NCBI RefSeq assembly: GCF_900105585.1
Contig: NZ_FNRT01000002.1
Location: 620,001 to 684,000 of the forward strand
Source: Nocardioides exalbidus
GTDB taxonomy: Bacteria > Actinomycetota > Actinomycetes > Propionibacteriales > Nocardioidaceae
DNA length: 64,000 nt
Reading direction: 5' to 3'
Part shown: piece by piece, positions 1-7,847 of the stretch
Layout of the letters: the number at the start of each line of letters is the position of its first letter
Numbering within the stretch: position 1 is the stretch's first letter
Position numbers and translations under genes: made by a program
The notes under the pieces: generated by a model
What the model was told of the DNA's origin: nothing
Databases searched by the model: none
The model's input: only the letters and a program-made list of their open reading frames with translations

Positions 1-1
1 G

Positions 2-124
2 AAGAACCAGACCGCACCCGGCGGCCGCGACCGCCAGGTGTCGGCCGAGCTGCGCGACCTCGTGGCACGGATGTACCGCCGCGACTACCAGCTCTTCGGC
101 TACCCGACCGACGTGGAGGCATGA
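2..124 (+). CDS. C-terminus of a sulfotransferase-like protein (5' end outside window)
   Basis: An open frame enters from the left edge and stops at the TGA at 122-124. About 40 residues are visible, ending RRDYQLFGYPTDVEA. The motif Arg-Arg-Asp-Tyr-x-Leu-Phe-Gly-Tyr near the C-terminus resembles the end of sulfotransferase-family proteins, where a Tyr/Asp pair precedes Phe-Gly-Tyr. No catalytic part is in the window, so the family call is tentative. The stop overlaps the next start (ATGA), which points to translational coupling with the DivIVA-domain gene. Confidence 0.45.
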   Translation, partial: KNQTAPGGRDRQVSAELRDLVARMYRRDYQLFGYPTDVEA

Positions 125-609
125 TGACGCTCGACCGCCCGCGCTTCTCGACCACCTCGCTGCGCGAGGGCTACGACATGCAGGAGGTCGACCAGGCCAT
201 CGACCTGATCTTCGAGAACCTCGAGCTCGCCGAGCCGCGCTTCGGCGCCGAGCGGATCACTGACCTGCGCTTCACCCCGGTGCGGCTGCGCCAGGGGTAC
301 GACATCGGCGAGGTCGACACCTGGCTGGACCTCGCCGCCGCGGAGACCGCCCGACGCGCGTCAGGAGGCGCGCCGCCCGAGCAGGCGCCTCCGGTCCCCG
401 GACCCGCGCCCGAGGCGCAGCCGCATCCGCAGGCCGCCCCGCAGCCGGTGTCGGCGCCGCAGCCGCAGGCGGCGCCCGCGCGGTCGTCGTACGAGCCGAC
501 GAGGTCGTCCGCGATCACCGAGGTGAGCTCGGGCGGACCCGCCCTCTACCTGATCCTCGTCGCGATCCTCGTCGTCGTCGGCGTGATCGCCTACGCGCTC
601 TTCGCCTGA
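121..609 (+). CDS. DivIVA-domain protein with C-terminal membrane anchor
   Basis: This 162-residue protein begins with two copies of the short DivIVA-type motif. The first is RFSTTSLREGYDMQEVDQAI (about residues 8-27) and the second RFTPVRLRQGYDIGEVDTWL (about 50-69). Each has the Arg-Phe...Gly-Tyr-Asp...Glu-Val-Asp pattern of the membrane-binding N-terminal region of DivIVA/Wag31. A Pro/Ala/Gln-rich linker (about 80-130) follows, then one hydrophobic segment (about 140-161) at the very end. There is no long coiled coil, so it is not Wag31 itself. The first ATG overlaps the preceding stop as ATGA; ATG at 124 is an alternative. Its 3' end overlaps the convergent dinG gene by 19 bp. The role is unknown; a membrane-tethered polar-growth accessory is an inference. 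Confidence 0.75.
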   Translation: MMTLDRPRFSTTSLREGYDMQEVDQAIDLIFENLELAEPRFGAERITDLRFTPVRLRQGYDIGEVDTWLDLAAAETARRASGGAPPEQAPPVPGPAPEAQPHPQAAPQPVSAPQPQAAPARSSYEPTRSSAITEVSSGGPALYLILVAILVVVGVIAYALFA

Positions 610-2597
610 CCCAGCCTCGACAGCGCCTGGCGCACCAGCGCCGGGTCGGTCGTCGACCACATCGGCGGCAGGGAGGCCTTGAGGAACCGTCCGTAGCGCG
701 CCGTCTCGAGGCGCGGGTCGAGGACGGCGACGATGCCGCGGTCGGTGGTGGTGCGGATCAGGCGTCCGGCGCCCTGCGCCATCAGCAGCGCGGCGTGGGT
801 CGCGGCGACCTGCATGAAGCCGTTGCCACCGGCCTGGTCGGCCGCCTTCTGCCGCGCGGACATCAGCGGGTCGTCAGGGCGCGGGAAGGGGATCCGGTCG
901 ATGATCACGAGCTGGCAGGTGTCGCCCGGGACGTCGAGGCCCTGCCACAGCGACAGCGTGCCGAACAGGCAGGTGTGGGGATCCTCGACGAACTGCTTGG
1001 CGAGCTCGGGAAGCTGCGCGTCGCCCTGCGCGAGCGTGGTCAGGTGGGGCAGCCGGGCACGCACCGCCTCGGCCGCGGTCTCCGCGGCGCGTCGGGACGA
1101 GAACAGCCCGAGCGTGCGACCGTCGAGGGAGTCGACGAGCTCGCAGATCTCGTCGAGCTGCGCCTGTCCGAGGCCGTCGCGGCCGGGCTGCGGCAGGTGG
1201 CGGGCGACGTAGAGGATCGACTGCTGGCCGTAGTCGAAGGGCGAGCCGACGTCGATGCCCTTCCAGGGCAGCGCGTCGTCGGCGTCGGTGGTCGCGACCT
1301 GGTGGCCGATCCGCTCAGTGGGCTTGAGCCCGAGCGAGGTGGCGACCGCGCCGAACTCGCCGCCGAGCATCAACGTGGCGCTGGTGAAGACGACCGTCTT
1401 GTCGGTGAGCAGCTTGTCGCGCATCGGGCCCCAGACCTGGAGCGGCGCGACGTGCAGCCGCGCCGGGAACCGGTCGCGCGCCTCGCCGAGCCACAGCACG
1501 TCGGCCTGCGAGCCGGCGGCCATCCGCTCGGCGTTGACGAACACCTCCTGCACCATGCCCCTGGCCTGGGTGCGCCCGGCATCGCCCTCGCCGCCACCGC
1601 CACCGGACTCGCGGGGGTACGCCGACAGGCAGGCGCGCGCGGCGTCACGGACGAGCACCAGGGCGTCGGACAGCTGCTGCGAGACCTGGTCGATCCGCCC
1701 GGGCGGCGTCGCCTCGAACGCCTCGGCCAGCTGCTGGGCGGCGTCCTCGAGGTCGCCCGCCGGATCGCCGTCCGCGTCGGCGGTCCAGCGGCTCGAGCGC
1801 CGGGCGGCGCGCTCGATGTCGGCGGCCGCGAGCTCGTCGGTCGCGGCCTGGGTGACGCGGGCGGTCAGCTCGTGCGCCTCGTCGATGACGACGGTGTCGT
1901 AGTCGGGGATCATCGGCACCTCCTCGATCGCGTCGATCGCGAGGAGCGAGTGGTTGGTGACGATCAGGTGGCTGCGCTGCGCCTTCTCACGCGCGAGCTC
2001 GGCGAAGCACTCCGCGCCGAAGGGGCACTTCGCGGCACCGAGGCACTCGCGGTGGCTGACCGAGACCTGGCGCCACTCGCGGTCGGTGTGGCGCGGGGCG
2101 TTGTCGCGCTCACCGCTGCCCTTCTGCTCGGACTCCTCCTCGGCCCACGCCCGCAGCTCGAGGACCTTCTCGGCCATCGAGCCCATGGGGACGTCGACCA
2201 ACGTGCCCTGGTCGTCGGGGACCCCGGCGCGGATCCGGTGGAGGCAGGCGTAGTTGGAGCGGCCCTTGAGGACGGCGTAGGACGTGTCGAGGCCGGGCAC
2301 GTCCTTGACCGCCTCGACCAGCCGGGGTAGGTCGCGCTCGACGAGCTGGTGCTGGAGGGCCAGGGTCGCGGTGGCGACCACGACGCGCTTGTCGTGCAGC
2401 ATCGCCGGGACGAGGTAGCCCAGCGACTTGCCGGTGCCGGTCCCGGCCTGGACGAGCAGGTGGCGGCCGTCCTCCATCGCCTCCGCGACCTCGGTCGCCA
2501 TCTGGACCTGGCCGTCGCGCTGCTGCCCGCCGAGCGCCGAGACGGCCTGGGCCAGCACGGTCGCGACTCGGCTGGAGGAGGTGTCGGGCTCAGGCAC
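591..2597 (-). CDS. dinG: ATP-dependent DNA helicase, DinG/XPD family
   Basis: A superfamily 2 helicase of 668 residues, expected to unwind DNA 5'-3' during repair or at R-loops. Walker A is AGTGTGKS (51-58) and the DEAH box is at 239-242. Four cysteines (C118, C185, C191, C197) lie between motifs I and II, the positions of the 4Fe-4S ligands of XPD/DinG helicases. The C-terminal RecA-like domain contains FGTLSLWQGLDVPG and ends with GAGRLIR. The length fits actinobacterial DinG. The ATG start at 2597 gives a full N-terminal domain. The last 19 bp overlap the convergent DivIVA-domain gene. Confidence 0.93.
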   Translation of the reverse strand: MPEPDTSSSRVATVLAQAVSALGGQQRDGQVQMATEVAEAMEDGRHLLVQAGTGTGKSLGYLVPAMLHDKRVVVATATLALQHQLVERDLPRLVEAVKDVPGLDTSYAVLKGRSNYACLHRIRAGVPDDQGTLVDVPMGSMAEKVLELRAWAEEESEQKGSGERDNAPRHTDREWRQVSVSHRECLGAAKCPFGAECFAELAREKAQRSHLIVTNHSLLAIDAIEEVPMIPDYDTVVIDEAHELTARVTQAATDELAAADIERAARRSSRWTADADGDPAGDLEDAAQQLAEAFEATPPGRIDQVSQQLSDALVLVRDAARACLSAYPRESGGGGGEGDAGRTQARGMVQEVFVNAERMAAGSQADVLWLGEARDRFPARLHVAPLQVWGPMRDKLLTDKTVVFTSATLMLGGEFGAVATSLGLKPTERIGHQVATTDADDALPWKGIDVGSPFDYGQQSILYVARHLPQPGRDGLGQAQLDEICELVDSLDGRTLGLFSSRRAAETAAEAVRARLPHLTTLAQGDAQLPELAKQFVEDPHTCLFGTLSLWQGLDVPGDTCQLVIIDRIPFPRPDDPLMSARQKAADQAGGNGFMQVAATHAALLMAQGAGRLIRTTTDRGIVAVLDPRLETARYGRFLKASLPPMWSTTDPALVRQALSRLGQAKSA

Positions 2598-2653
2598 CAG
2601 AGCACCCTACGGGGCGGCGCCGACACGACGTCGTACGCCATCCACAAGGGACG

Positions 2654-2785
2654 TCAGTAGTTCTTCTTGCGGCCGATCTGGCGCTCGATGCGCCGCTCGG
2701 GCTGGCCGAGGAGCCTGGCCAGGATCTTCACGCGGTACTTGTACGCGACCACGCCCAGCACGACGATCAGCAGCAACCACAGCAT
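2654..2785 (-). CDS. small single-TM basic membrane protein
   Basis: A 43-residue protein starting MLWLLLIVVLGVVAYKYRVK. One transmembrane helix fills the N-terminus, and a basic tail with GQPERRIERQIGRKKN follows. The frame stays open back to 2881, but the upstream part runs through the perfect palindrome at 2851-2886 and looks non-coding, so the ATG at 2785 was chosen. Codon usage is typical of the genome. The gene lies just upstream of dinG on the same strand, 56 bp apart. No family is recognised. Confidence 0.55.
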   Translation of the reverse strand: MLWLLLIVVLGVVAYKYRVKILARLLGQPERRIERQIGRKKNY

Positions 2786-2850
2786 GGGCAGAGCGTACGA
2801 CGACCGGGCAAGGTGGGGGCGCGGCCGATCGAACCTTTGCACCCGAGTCT

Positions 2851-2909
2851 CCCGCTTGTCGGCCGAGATCTCGGCCGACAAGCGGGGCGGTCACCGGATA
2901 TCCGGTGAC
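2851..2909. terminator. two adjacent perfect palindromes downstream of secDF
   Basis: Positions 2851-2886 form a perfect 36-bp palindrome: two 18-bp arms starting CCCGCTTGTC, no loop, GATC near the centre. Three bases further on, 2890-2909 is a second perfect palindrome, GTCACCGGATATCCGGTGAC. Both lie 3' of secDF (minus strand, stop at 2925) and upstream of the small membrane gene. They could act as a GC-rich terminator without a U-tract, or as protein-binding sites. Confidence 0.6.
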
Positions 2910-2924
2910 TCGCGGCAGGAGGCG

Positions 2925-5216
2925 TCAGACGACGGCGCCGGAGTCCTCGGGGGCGCGGACGACCTTCTCGCGCTTGACCCGGCTCATCGGGAAGCGCTGG
3001 TGGAGGTAGGTCAGCATCGGGGTGGCCACGAAGACCGAGGACAGCGTGCCGATGACGAGTCCGACGAGGAGGGCGATCGCGAAGTCCTGGAGGGAGTCGC
3101 CGCCGATGACGGCGAGCGCGGCCAGGATGAACATCGCGCCGAGGCCGGTGTTGACCGTGCGGGGCATCGTCTCGACGGCGGCGGTGTTGGCCATCTCCAT
3201 GAAGTCGGCGTCGGGCTTGGAGCCGTACCAGCGCTCGCGGATGCGGTCGAAGACGACGACGGAGTCGTTGACCGAGAGTCCGACGATCGTCATCACGGCA
3301 GCCAGGAAGATGCCGTCGATCGGCTTGTGGAGCCAGGCGAAGAGACCGACCACGAGGATCACGTCGTGCGCCATCGCGACGACGGCGGAGAAGCCGAAGG
3401 TCCACTTGTAGCGGATCGCGAGGTAGAGCAGCTGCGCCAGGAAGGCCACGCCGAACGCGATGAGCGCGTTGTTGCGCAGCTCCTTGCCCAGCGACGACCC
3501 GATGGTCTGGTCGTCGACCTTGGTGACGTCGCCGCCGACCTTGGCCAGCTCGGCCTCGATCTTCTGCTCCTCGTCGTTGCTGATCTCACCGGTGCGGACG
3601 GTGAAGCCGCTCTCGGCCGTCTGCACGACGGCCTCCGGGAAGCCGGCGTCGGCGACTGCCTGGCGCGCCTGGTCGACGGAGGTGTCCTTGGTCACCGAGT
3701 AGTCGAGCTGGCGCCCACCGGTGAACTCGACGCCGAGGTTGAGGCCCTGGGTGACGATGCCGGTGACGGCCACGACGAGCGCGGCGGCGGAGATGCCGAG
3801 CCAGATCTTGCGGCGCGGCATGATCTGCGGGTTCTTCTTCTCGAGCCACTTGCGCACCGCACCGACGTCGCTGAGGCCGGTGAGGCGCGGACGACGCGAG
3901 ACCGGCCGGTTGGAGACCAGGAGGTCGCACAGCACGCGGGCGACGATGAGCGCGGAGATCATCGACGCGATGACACCGATGGTCAGCGTGACACCGAAGC
4001 CCTTGATCGGCCCGGAGCCCAGGAAGAACAGCAGGCCGGCGGCCAGCAGGGTGGTGACGTTGGAGTCGATGATCGCGCTCCACGCCTTGTTGAAGCCGAC
4101 GGCGAGGGCGCGCCGGAACCCTGCCGATGGGTAGGCGGCGTACTCCTCCCTGGCTCTCTCGAAGACGAGGACGTTGGCATCGATCGCCATGCCGATGGCG
4201 AGCACGAAGCCGGCGAGGCCCGGCAGCGTCAGCGTCGATCCGAGGCCGACGAGCATGGCGTAGGCGAGGAGGGCGTACGACGCCAGCGCGAGCGTCGCGC
4301 CGAAGCCGACGAGGCGGTAGACGATGATGATGAACAGGCCGGTCAGGACGATGCCGATGATGCCGGCCTCGATGGACTGGTCGATCGCCGCGGCGCCGAG
4401 CGAGGGACCGACGAGGCGGTCGGAGATCGGCGACAGCTCGAGCGGCAGCGAACCACCCTCGATGAGCGCGGCGAGGTCGCCGGCCTGGGTGGCGGTGTAG
4501 CTGCCGGTGATCTGGGTGCTGCCGCCGCGGATGCCGACGTCGCAGCCGACGTCGGTGTTGACCTCGGGCGAGGAGATCACCTCACCGTCGAGGACGATCG
4601 CGATGCGGCGCTTGGGGTCGCCGGACGGGTTGCAGGCGGCCTTGCCGGTGATGTCGGCCCAGGTGTCGCCACCCTTGCCGTTGAAGTCGATGCCGACGAC
4701 CCAGTCGACGCTGTTCTGCGGCTGCTGCGCGCTCGCGCCGGTGATCTCGTCACCCTGGATGACCGTCGGGCCGATCTCGATCGTGTCGCCCTGGTCGGAC
4801 ACCAGGACCTGGTCGCCCTTCTTGCTGGGCTTCGCGTCGGCCTGTGCGGTGGCGAGCACCTCGTGGATGGTCAGCTTGGCGGTCGAGCCGATGCGCTCCT
4901 CGGCCCGCTGCGCCTCGGCGTCGTTGGTGACGCCCGGCAGCTCGACGAGGATGCGGTTCTCGCCCTGCCGGATGACGGTCGACTCCGCGACACCCAGCGC
5001 GTCCACACGCCCGCGGAGGACCTGCAGGGTCTTGTCGACGTTCTCGGCCGTGGCTGGCGTGGCGTCGGTGCCCTCGGCCTGGAAGACGAACTGCGCGCCG
5101 CCCTTGAGGTCGAGACCGAGGTTGGGCTTGACGTTGATCGCGAGTGCCGCGCACCCGACCAGGAGGCCGAGCACGAGGAAGAAGCGGATCCAGACACCAC
5201 GTGACATGCGCGACAT
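2925..5216 (-). CDS. secDF: fused protein-export membrane protein SecDF
   Basis: A single 763-residue protein carries SecD and SecF in one chain, the pmf-driven accessory subunit of the Sec translocon. The SecD part has an N-terminal TM helix, the motif LGLDLKGG (about residue 33), a periplasmic P1 region and a TM bundle with AIGMAIDANVLVFERAREE near residue 350. The SecF part begins near residue 450, has LGVEFTGG at about 490 and a second bundle with VGLSVNDSVVVFDRIRE. Actinobacteria usually have separate secD and secF beside yajC and ruvCAB; here the gene is fused and lies between dinG and hflX with no yajC nearby. It may be a second, lineage-specific copy. The ATG at 5216 was used; ATG at 5207 (MSRGVW) is equally possible. 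Confidence 0.93.
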   Translation of the reverse strand: MSRMSRGVWIRFFLVLGLLVGCAALAINVKPNLGLDLKGGAQFVFQAEGTDATPATAENVDKTLQVLRGRVDALGVAESTVIRQGENRILVELPGVTNDAEAQRAEERIGSTAKLTIHEVLATAQADAKPSKKGDQVLVSDQGDTIEIGPTVIQGDEITGASAQQPQNSVDWVVGIDFNGKGGDTWADITGKAACNPSGDPKRRIAIVLDGEVISSPEVNTDVGCDVGIRGGSTQITGSYTATQAGDLAALIEGGSLPLELSPISDRLVGPSLGAAAIDQSIEAGIIGIVLTGLFIIIVYRLVGFGATLALASYALLAYAMLVGLGSTLTLPGLAGFVLAIGMAIDANVLVFERAREEYAAYPSAGFRRALAVGFNKAWSAIIDSNVTTLLAAGLLFFLGSGPIKGFGVTLTIGVIASMISALIVARVLCDLLVSNRPVSRRPRLTGLSDVGAVRKWLEKKNPQIMPRRKIWLGISAAALVVAVTGIVTQGLNLGVEFTGGRQLDYSVTKDTSVDQARQAVADAGFPEAVVQTAESGFTVRTGEISNDEEQKIEAELAKVGGDVTKVDDQTIGSSLGKELRNNALIAFGVAFLAQLLYLAIRYKWTFGFSAVVAMAHDVILVVGLFAWLHKPIDGIFLAAVMTIVGLSVNDSVVVFDRIRERWYGSKPDADFMEMANTAAVETMPRTVNTGLGAMFILAALAVIGGDSLQDFAIALLVGLVIGTLSSVFVATPMLTYLHQRFPMSRVKREKVVRAPEDSGAVV

Positions 5217-5236
5217 ACTTCCTTAGGGGTGACGGT

Positions 5237-5281
5237 CGCCCGAAATCGGGCGCCGGAGACGTCAACGGGTGACTTCACCCG
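5237..5281. terminator. tandem hairpins between hflX and secDF
   Basis: CGCCCGAAATCGGGCG (5237-5252, 7-bp arms, AA loop) is followed by CGGGTGACTTCACCCG (5266-5281, 7-bp arms, CT loop). They lie 31 bp beyond the hflX stop and upstream of secDF, both on the minus strand. They would suit hflX termination, or could be operators in the secDF leader. Confidence 0.5.
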
Positions 5282-5311
5282 AAGGTTCCGCACGCCCGAG
5301 GACGCAAAACG

Positions 5312-6844
5312 TCAGCGACTGTACGCCGCCAGCTCCCCCGCCAGGTCGGCATTGGCGCGACCGGCGACCACCGTGCCGTCGCCGGTGTGCTCCATCGAGC
5401 CGATCTCGGCCTCCTGGTGGATCCGGTTCACCAGGTCGCCGCGCTCGTATGGCAGCAGCACGTCGAACTCGACCTGCGGACGCGGCAGCTCGGACTCGAT
5501 GGTGGCGAGCGCGGCCTCGATGCCCTCCCCGGTCCTCGCGCTCACCACGACGCTGTGCGGCTCTCGTGCCAGCAGCCGGCTGATCACCAGCGGGTCGGCG
5601 GCGTCGGCCTTGTTGATCACGATGATCTCGGGGACCTTGTTGGCGCCGATCTCGGCGAGCACCTGGCGCACCGCGGCGATCTGGCCCTCGGGGTCGGGGT
5701 GCGAGCCGTCGACCACGTGGAGCAGCAGGTCGGAGTCGGCGACCTCCTCCAGCGTCGAGCGGAACGCCTCGACGAGGTCGTGCGGGAGGTGGCGGACGAA
5801 CCCGACGGTGTCGGACATCGTGTAGACGCGACCGTCCGAGGTCGTCGTACGACGCGTGGTGGGGTCGAGGGTCGCGAAGAGCGCGTCCTCGACGAGCACG
5901 CCGGCGTCGGTCAGCCGGTTGAGGAGCGAGGACTTGCCGGCGTTGGTGTAGCCGGCGATGGCGACGCTCGGCACGTGGTTGCGACGGCGCGACTGGCGCT
6001 TGACGTCGCGGGTGCTGCGCAGGTCCTTGAGCTCGCGGCGCAGCTTGGCGATCTTGGTGTTGATCCGGCGGCGGTCGGTCTCGATCTTGGTCTCACCGGG
6101 GCCGCGGCCACCGATACCGTCACCGCCGGCGGCGCGACCGCCGGCCTGTCGGGAGAGGTTGCCACCCCAGCCGCGCAGGCGCTGCTTCATGTACTGCAGC
6201 TGGGCCAGCTCGACCTGCGCCTGGCCCTCCTTGCTCTTCGCGTGCTGGGCGAAGATGTCGAGGATCAGCGCGGTGCGGTCGACGACCTTGACCTTGATCC
6301 GGTCCTCGAGGTTGCGCAGCTGGCTGGGCGCGAGCTCGCCGTCGCAGATGACCGTGTCGGCGCCGGTGGCCTGGACGATCTCGCGGATCGCCTCGACCTT
6401 GCCGCGGCCGATGTAGGTGGCGGGGTCGGGCGACTGGCGGCGCTGGAAGACGGCCTCGAGGACCTCCGAGCCGGCGGTCTCGGCGAGCAGCGCGAGCTCG
6501 GCCATCGAGTTCTCGGCGTCGGTGACGGACCCCTCGGTCCAGACGCCGACGAGGACGACCTTCTCCAGCCGGAGCTGGCGGTACTCGACCTCGGTGATGT
6601 CCTCGAGCTCGGTGCGCAGGGCGGCGACGCGGCGCAGGGCGTGGCGCTCGGCCAGCTCCTGGGCGCCGACCGTCAGCTCCTCGGGATCGCCGTCGTCGGC
6701 GTAGCCGGACTCACCCCACTCGTCGGAGGTGTCGTCGAGGAGCTGGTCGTCGAGCTCGATGGTGTCGTCGTCCCAGGCGCGGGTCGCGTCGAGGGCGTCA
6801 CGCAGCGTGAAGTCGGCCGCGGGGAGGTCAGGTGCGTTCGTCAT
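5312..6844 (-). CDS. hflX: ribosome-associated GTPase HflX
   Basis: A GTPase of 510 residues that binds 50S subunits and rescues stalled or damaged ribosomes. The N-terminal HflX domain has the glycine-rich segment GGRGPGETKIETDRR (245-259). The G domain has G1 GYTNAGKS (298-305), G3 in DTVGFVRHLPHDLVEAF and G4 NKAD. The first 80 residues are an acidic extension typical of actinobacterial HflX. The ATG at 6844 gives this full extension. In relatives hflX directly follows dapF; here the two are about 4.8 kb apart. Confidence 0.95.
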   Translation of the reverse strand: MTNAPDLPAADFTLRDALDATRAWDDDTIELDDQLLDDTSDEWGESGYADDGDPEELTVGAQELAERHALRRVAALRTELEDITEVEYRQLRLEKVVLVGVWTEGSVTDAENSMAELALLAETAGSEVLEAVFQRRQSPDPATYIGRGKVEAIREIVQATGADTVICDGELAPSQLRNLEDRIKVKVVDRTALILDIFAQHAKSKEGQAQVELAQLQYMKQRLRGWGGNLSRQAGGRAAGGDGIGGRGPGETKIETDRRRINTKIAKLRRELKDLRSTRDVKRQSRRRNHVPSVAIAGYTNAGKSSLLNRLTDAGVLVEDALFATLDPTTRRTTTSDGRVYTMSDTVGFVRHLPHDLVEAFRSTLEEVADSDLLLHVVDGSHPDPEGQIAAVRQVLAEIGANKVPEIIVINKADAADPLVISRLLAREPHSVVVSARTGEGIEAALATIESELPRPQVEFDVLLPYERGDLVNRIHQEAEIGSMEHTGDGTVVAGRANADLAGELAAYSR

Positions 6845-6893
6845 ATGCCCTCAAGGGTAGGTCGCCCGCCTGACCTGCGCGAACGACTTCGCC

Positions 6894-6985
6894 GAAGGCG
6901 AACAACAGGGCAGTGCCGAAGGCGAACATCAAGCGAGCGCCGACGGCGAACAACCGAGCAGTGCCGTGGGCGAACAGGGCGCGGG
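6894..6985. repeat. 24-bp imperfect tandem repeat upstream of hflX
   Basis: Three full units (6894-6917, 6918-6941, 6942-6965) and a decayed fourth share the pattern GA-GGCGAACA-C--G--AGYGCC. The unit is 24 bp (eight codons), but no reading frame here has supporting homology. The array fills most of the gap between the hflX start and the stop of the next upstream gene, so it lies in or near the hflX promoter and leader. Confidence 0.7.
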
Positions 6986-6990
6986 TGGCG

Positions 6991-7782
6991 TCAGCGCTTG
7001 ACCTTCACCCGGGGCGAGGTCGCCGGGGCGCACATCGGCTGCTCGGGCGAGGTGACGGTGACGTAGTACTTGCCCGCCTTCGCGGGGCGCTTGGTGGCGA
7101 ACGCACCGTTGGACTTGGCCGACACGACCACCAGGCGACGGTCGGCCTTCTTGTGCACGCGCCACACGGTGACCGTCGCTCCGGTGCGGCACCCCGACGC
7201 CGGCGAGGTGACGGTGCCGCGGAGCTTGGACCCCTTGACCTCGAGGCCGACCTCGCGCTGGTAGAGGCAGCCGGTCACGCAGCCCGGGATCGCGACGGGC
7301 GGGGCGATCGGAGCCGTCGTGGGGCTCGGGTGCGGGACCGTGGGAGTGCTGGTCGGCGTGCTGGTCGGGGGCGTGGTCGGCGGGTTGGTCGTGGGCGGAG
7401 TCGTGGGCGGCTCGGACGTCGGCGGGTTCGACGTGGGTGGCGTGGTGGGCTCGCCGGTCGGCGTCGGGTCGCACACGTCGCCGAAGCCATCGCTGTCGGT
7501 GTCCTCCTGGCCGGGGTTCGGGACCTGCGGACAGTTGTCCGCGTAGTCCTCCCACCCGTCGCCGTCGGAGTCGTAGATGGGCGGCTCGCACGGGTCCTGC
7601 GGGATCGACTGCGCGCTGCCGTCGGTCGGCTGCTCGGGCGCGATCGGGCAGACCGTCGTGGGTGGCAGCATGCTCGGTGCGGGCGCCGACTGGGCGGATG
7701 CGCCGGGCTGGGTGATGCCGAGCGCGGCGACCACCGCGAGCGCCGTGCCGACGAAGACCTTGCTCCCGAGGTGCTGTCCCAT
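6991..7782 (-). CDS. secreted thrombospondin type-3 repeat protein with 4-Cys C-terminal domain
   Basis: A 263-residue exported protein. Residues 1-30 are a signal peptide (MGQHLGSKVFVGTALAVVAA..., cleavage near ASA). Residues about 65-105 hold Asp-rich calcium-binding repeats of the thrombospondin type-3 kind (DSDGDGWEDYADNCP, then DTDSDGFGDVCDP). A Pro/Thr-rich linker follows, and then a C-terminal domain (168-263) starting CVTGCLYQREV with further cysteines in the GC and MC motifs. The same domain ends the proteins at 8835-9716 and 9745-10746, so these are paralogues. The ATG at 7782 was chosen because it begins the signal peptide; the open frame extends further upstream without coding character. 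Function unknown; a Ca-dependent surface or matrix role is inferred. Confidence 0.78.
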   Translation of the reverse strand: MGQHLGSKVFVGTALAVVAALGITQPGASAQSAPAPSMLPPTTVCPIAPEQPTDGSAQSIPQDPCEPPIYDSDGDGWEDYADNCPQVPNPGQEDTDSDGFGDVCDPTPTGEPTTPPTSNPPTSEPPTTPPTTNPPTTPPTSTPTSTPTVPHPSPTTAPIAPPVAIPGCVTGCLYQREVGLEVKGSKLRGTVTSPASGCRTGATVTVWRVHKKADRRLVVVSAKSNGAFATKRPAKAGKYYVTVTSPEQPMCAPATSPRVKVKR

Positions 7783-7847
7783 GGGTGGCCCGTTCCCCCG
7801 GCGCCGAAGCGCCAAACCACCGCGAAGGTAAAGGAAACGACCGCCCG

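Noticed and set aside
2667..5204. Long open frame (845 codons) on the plus strand
   Set aside because: It is the antisense of secDF with a highly charged Asp/Gly/Arg composition typical of reverse-strand frames in GC-rich DNA.
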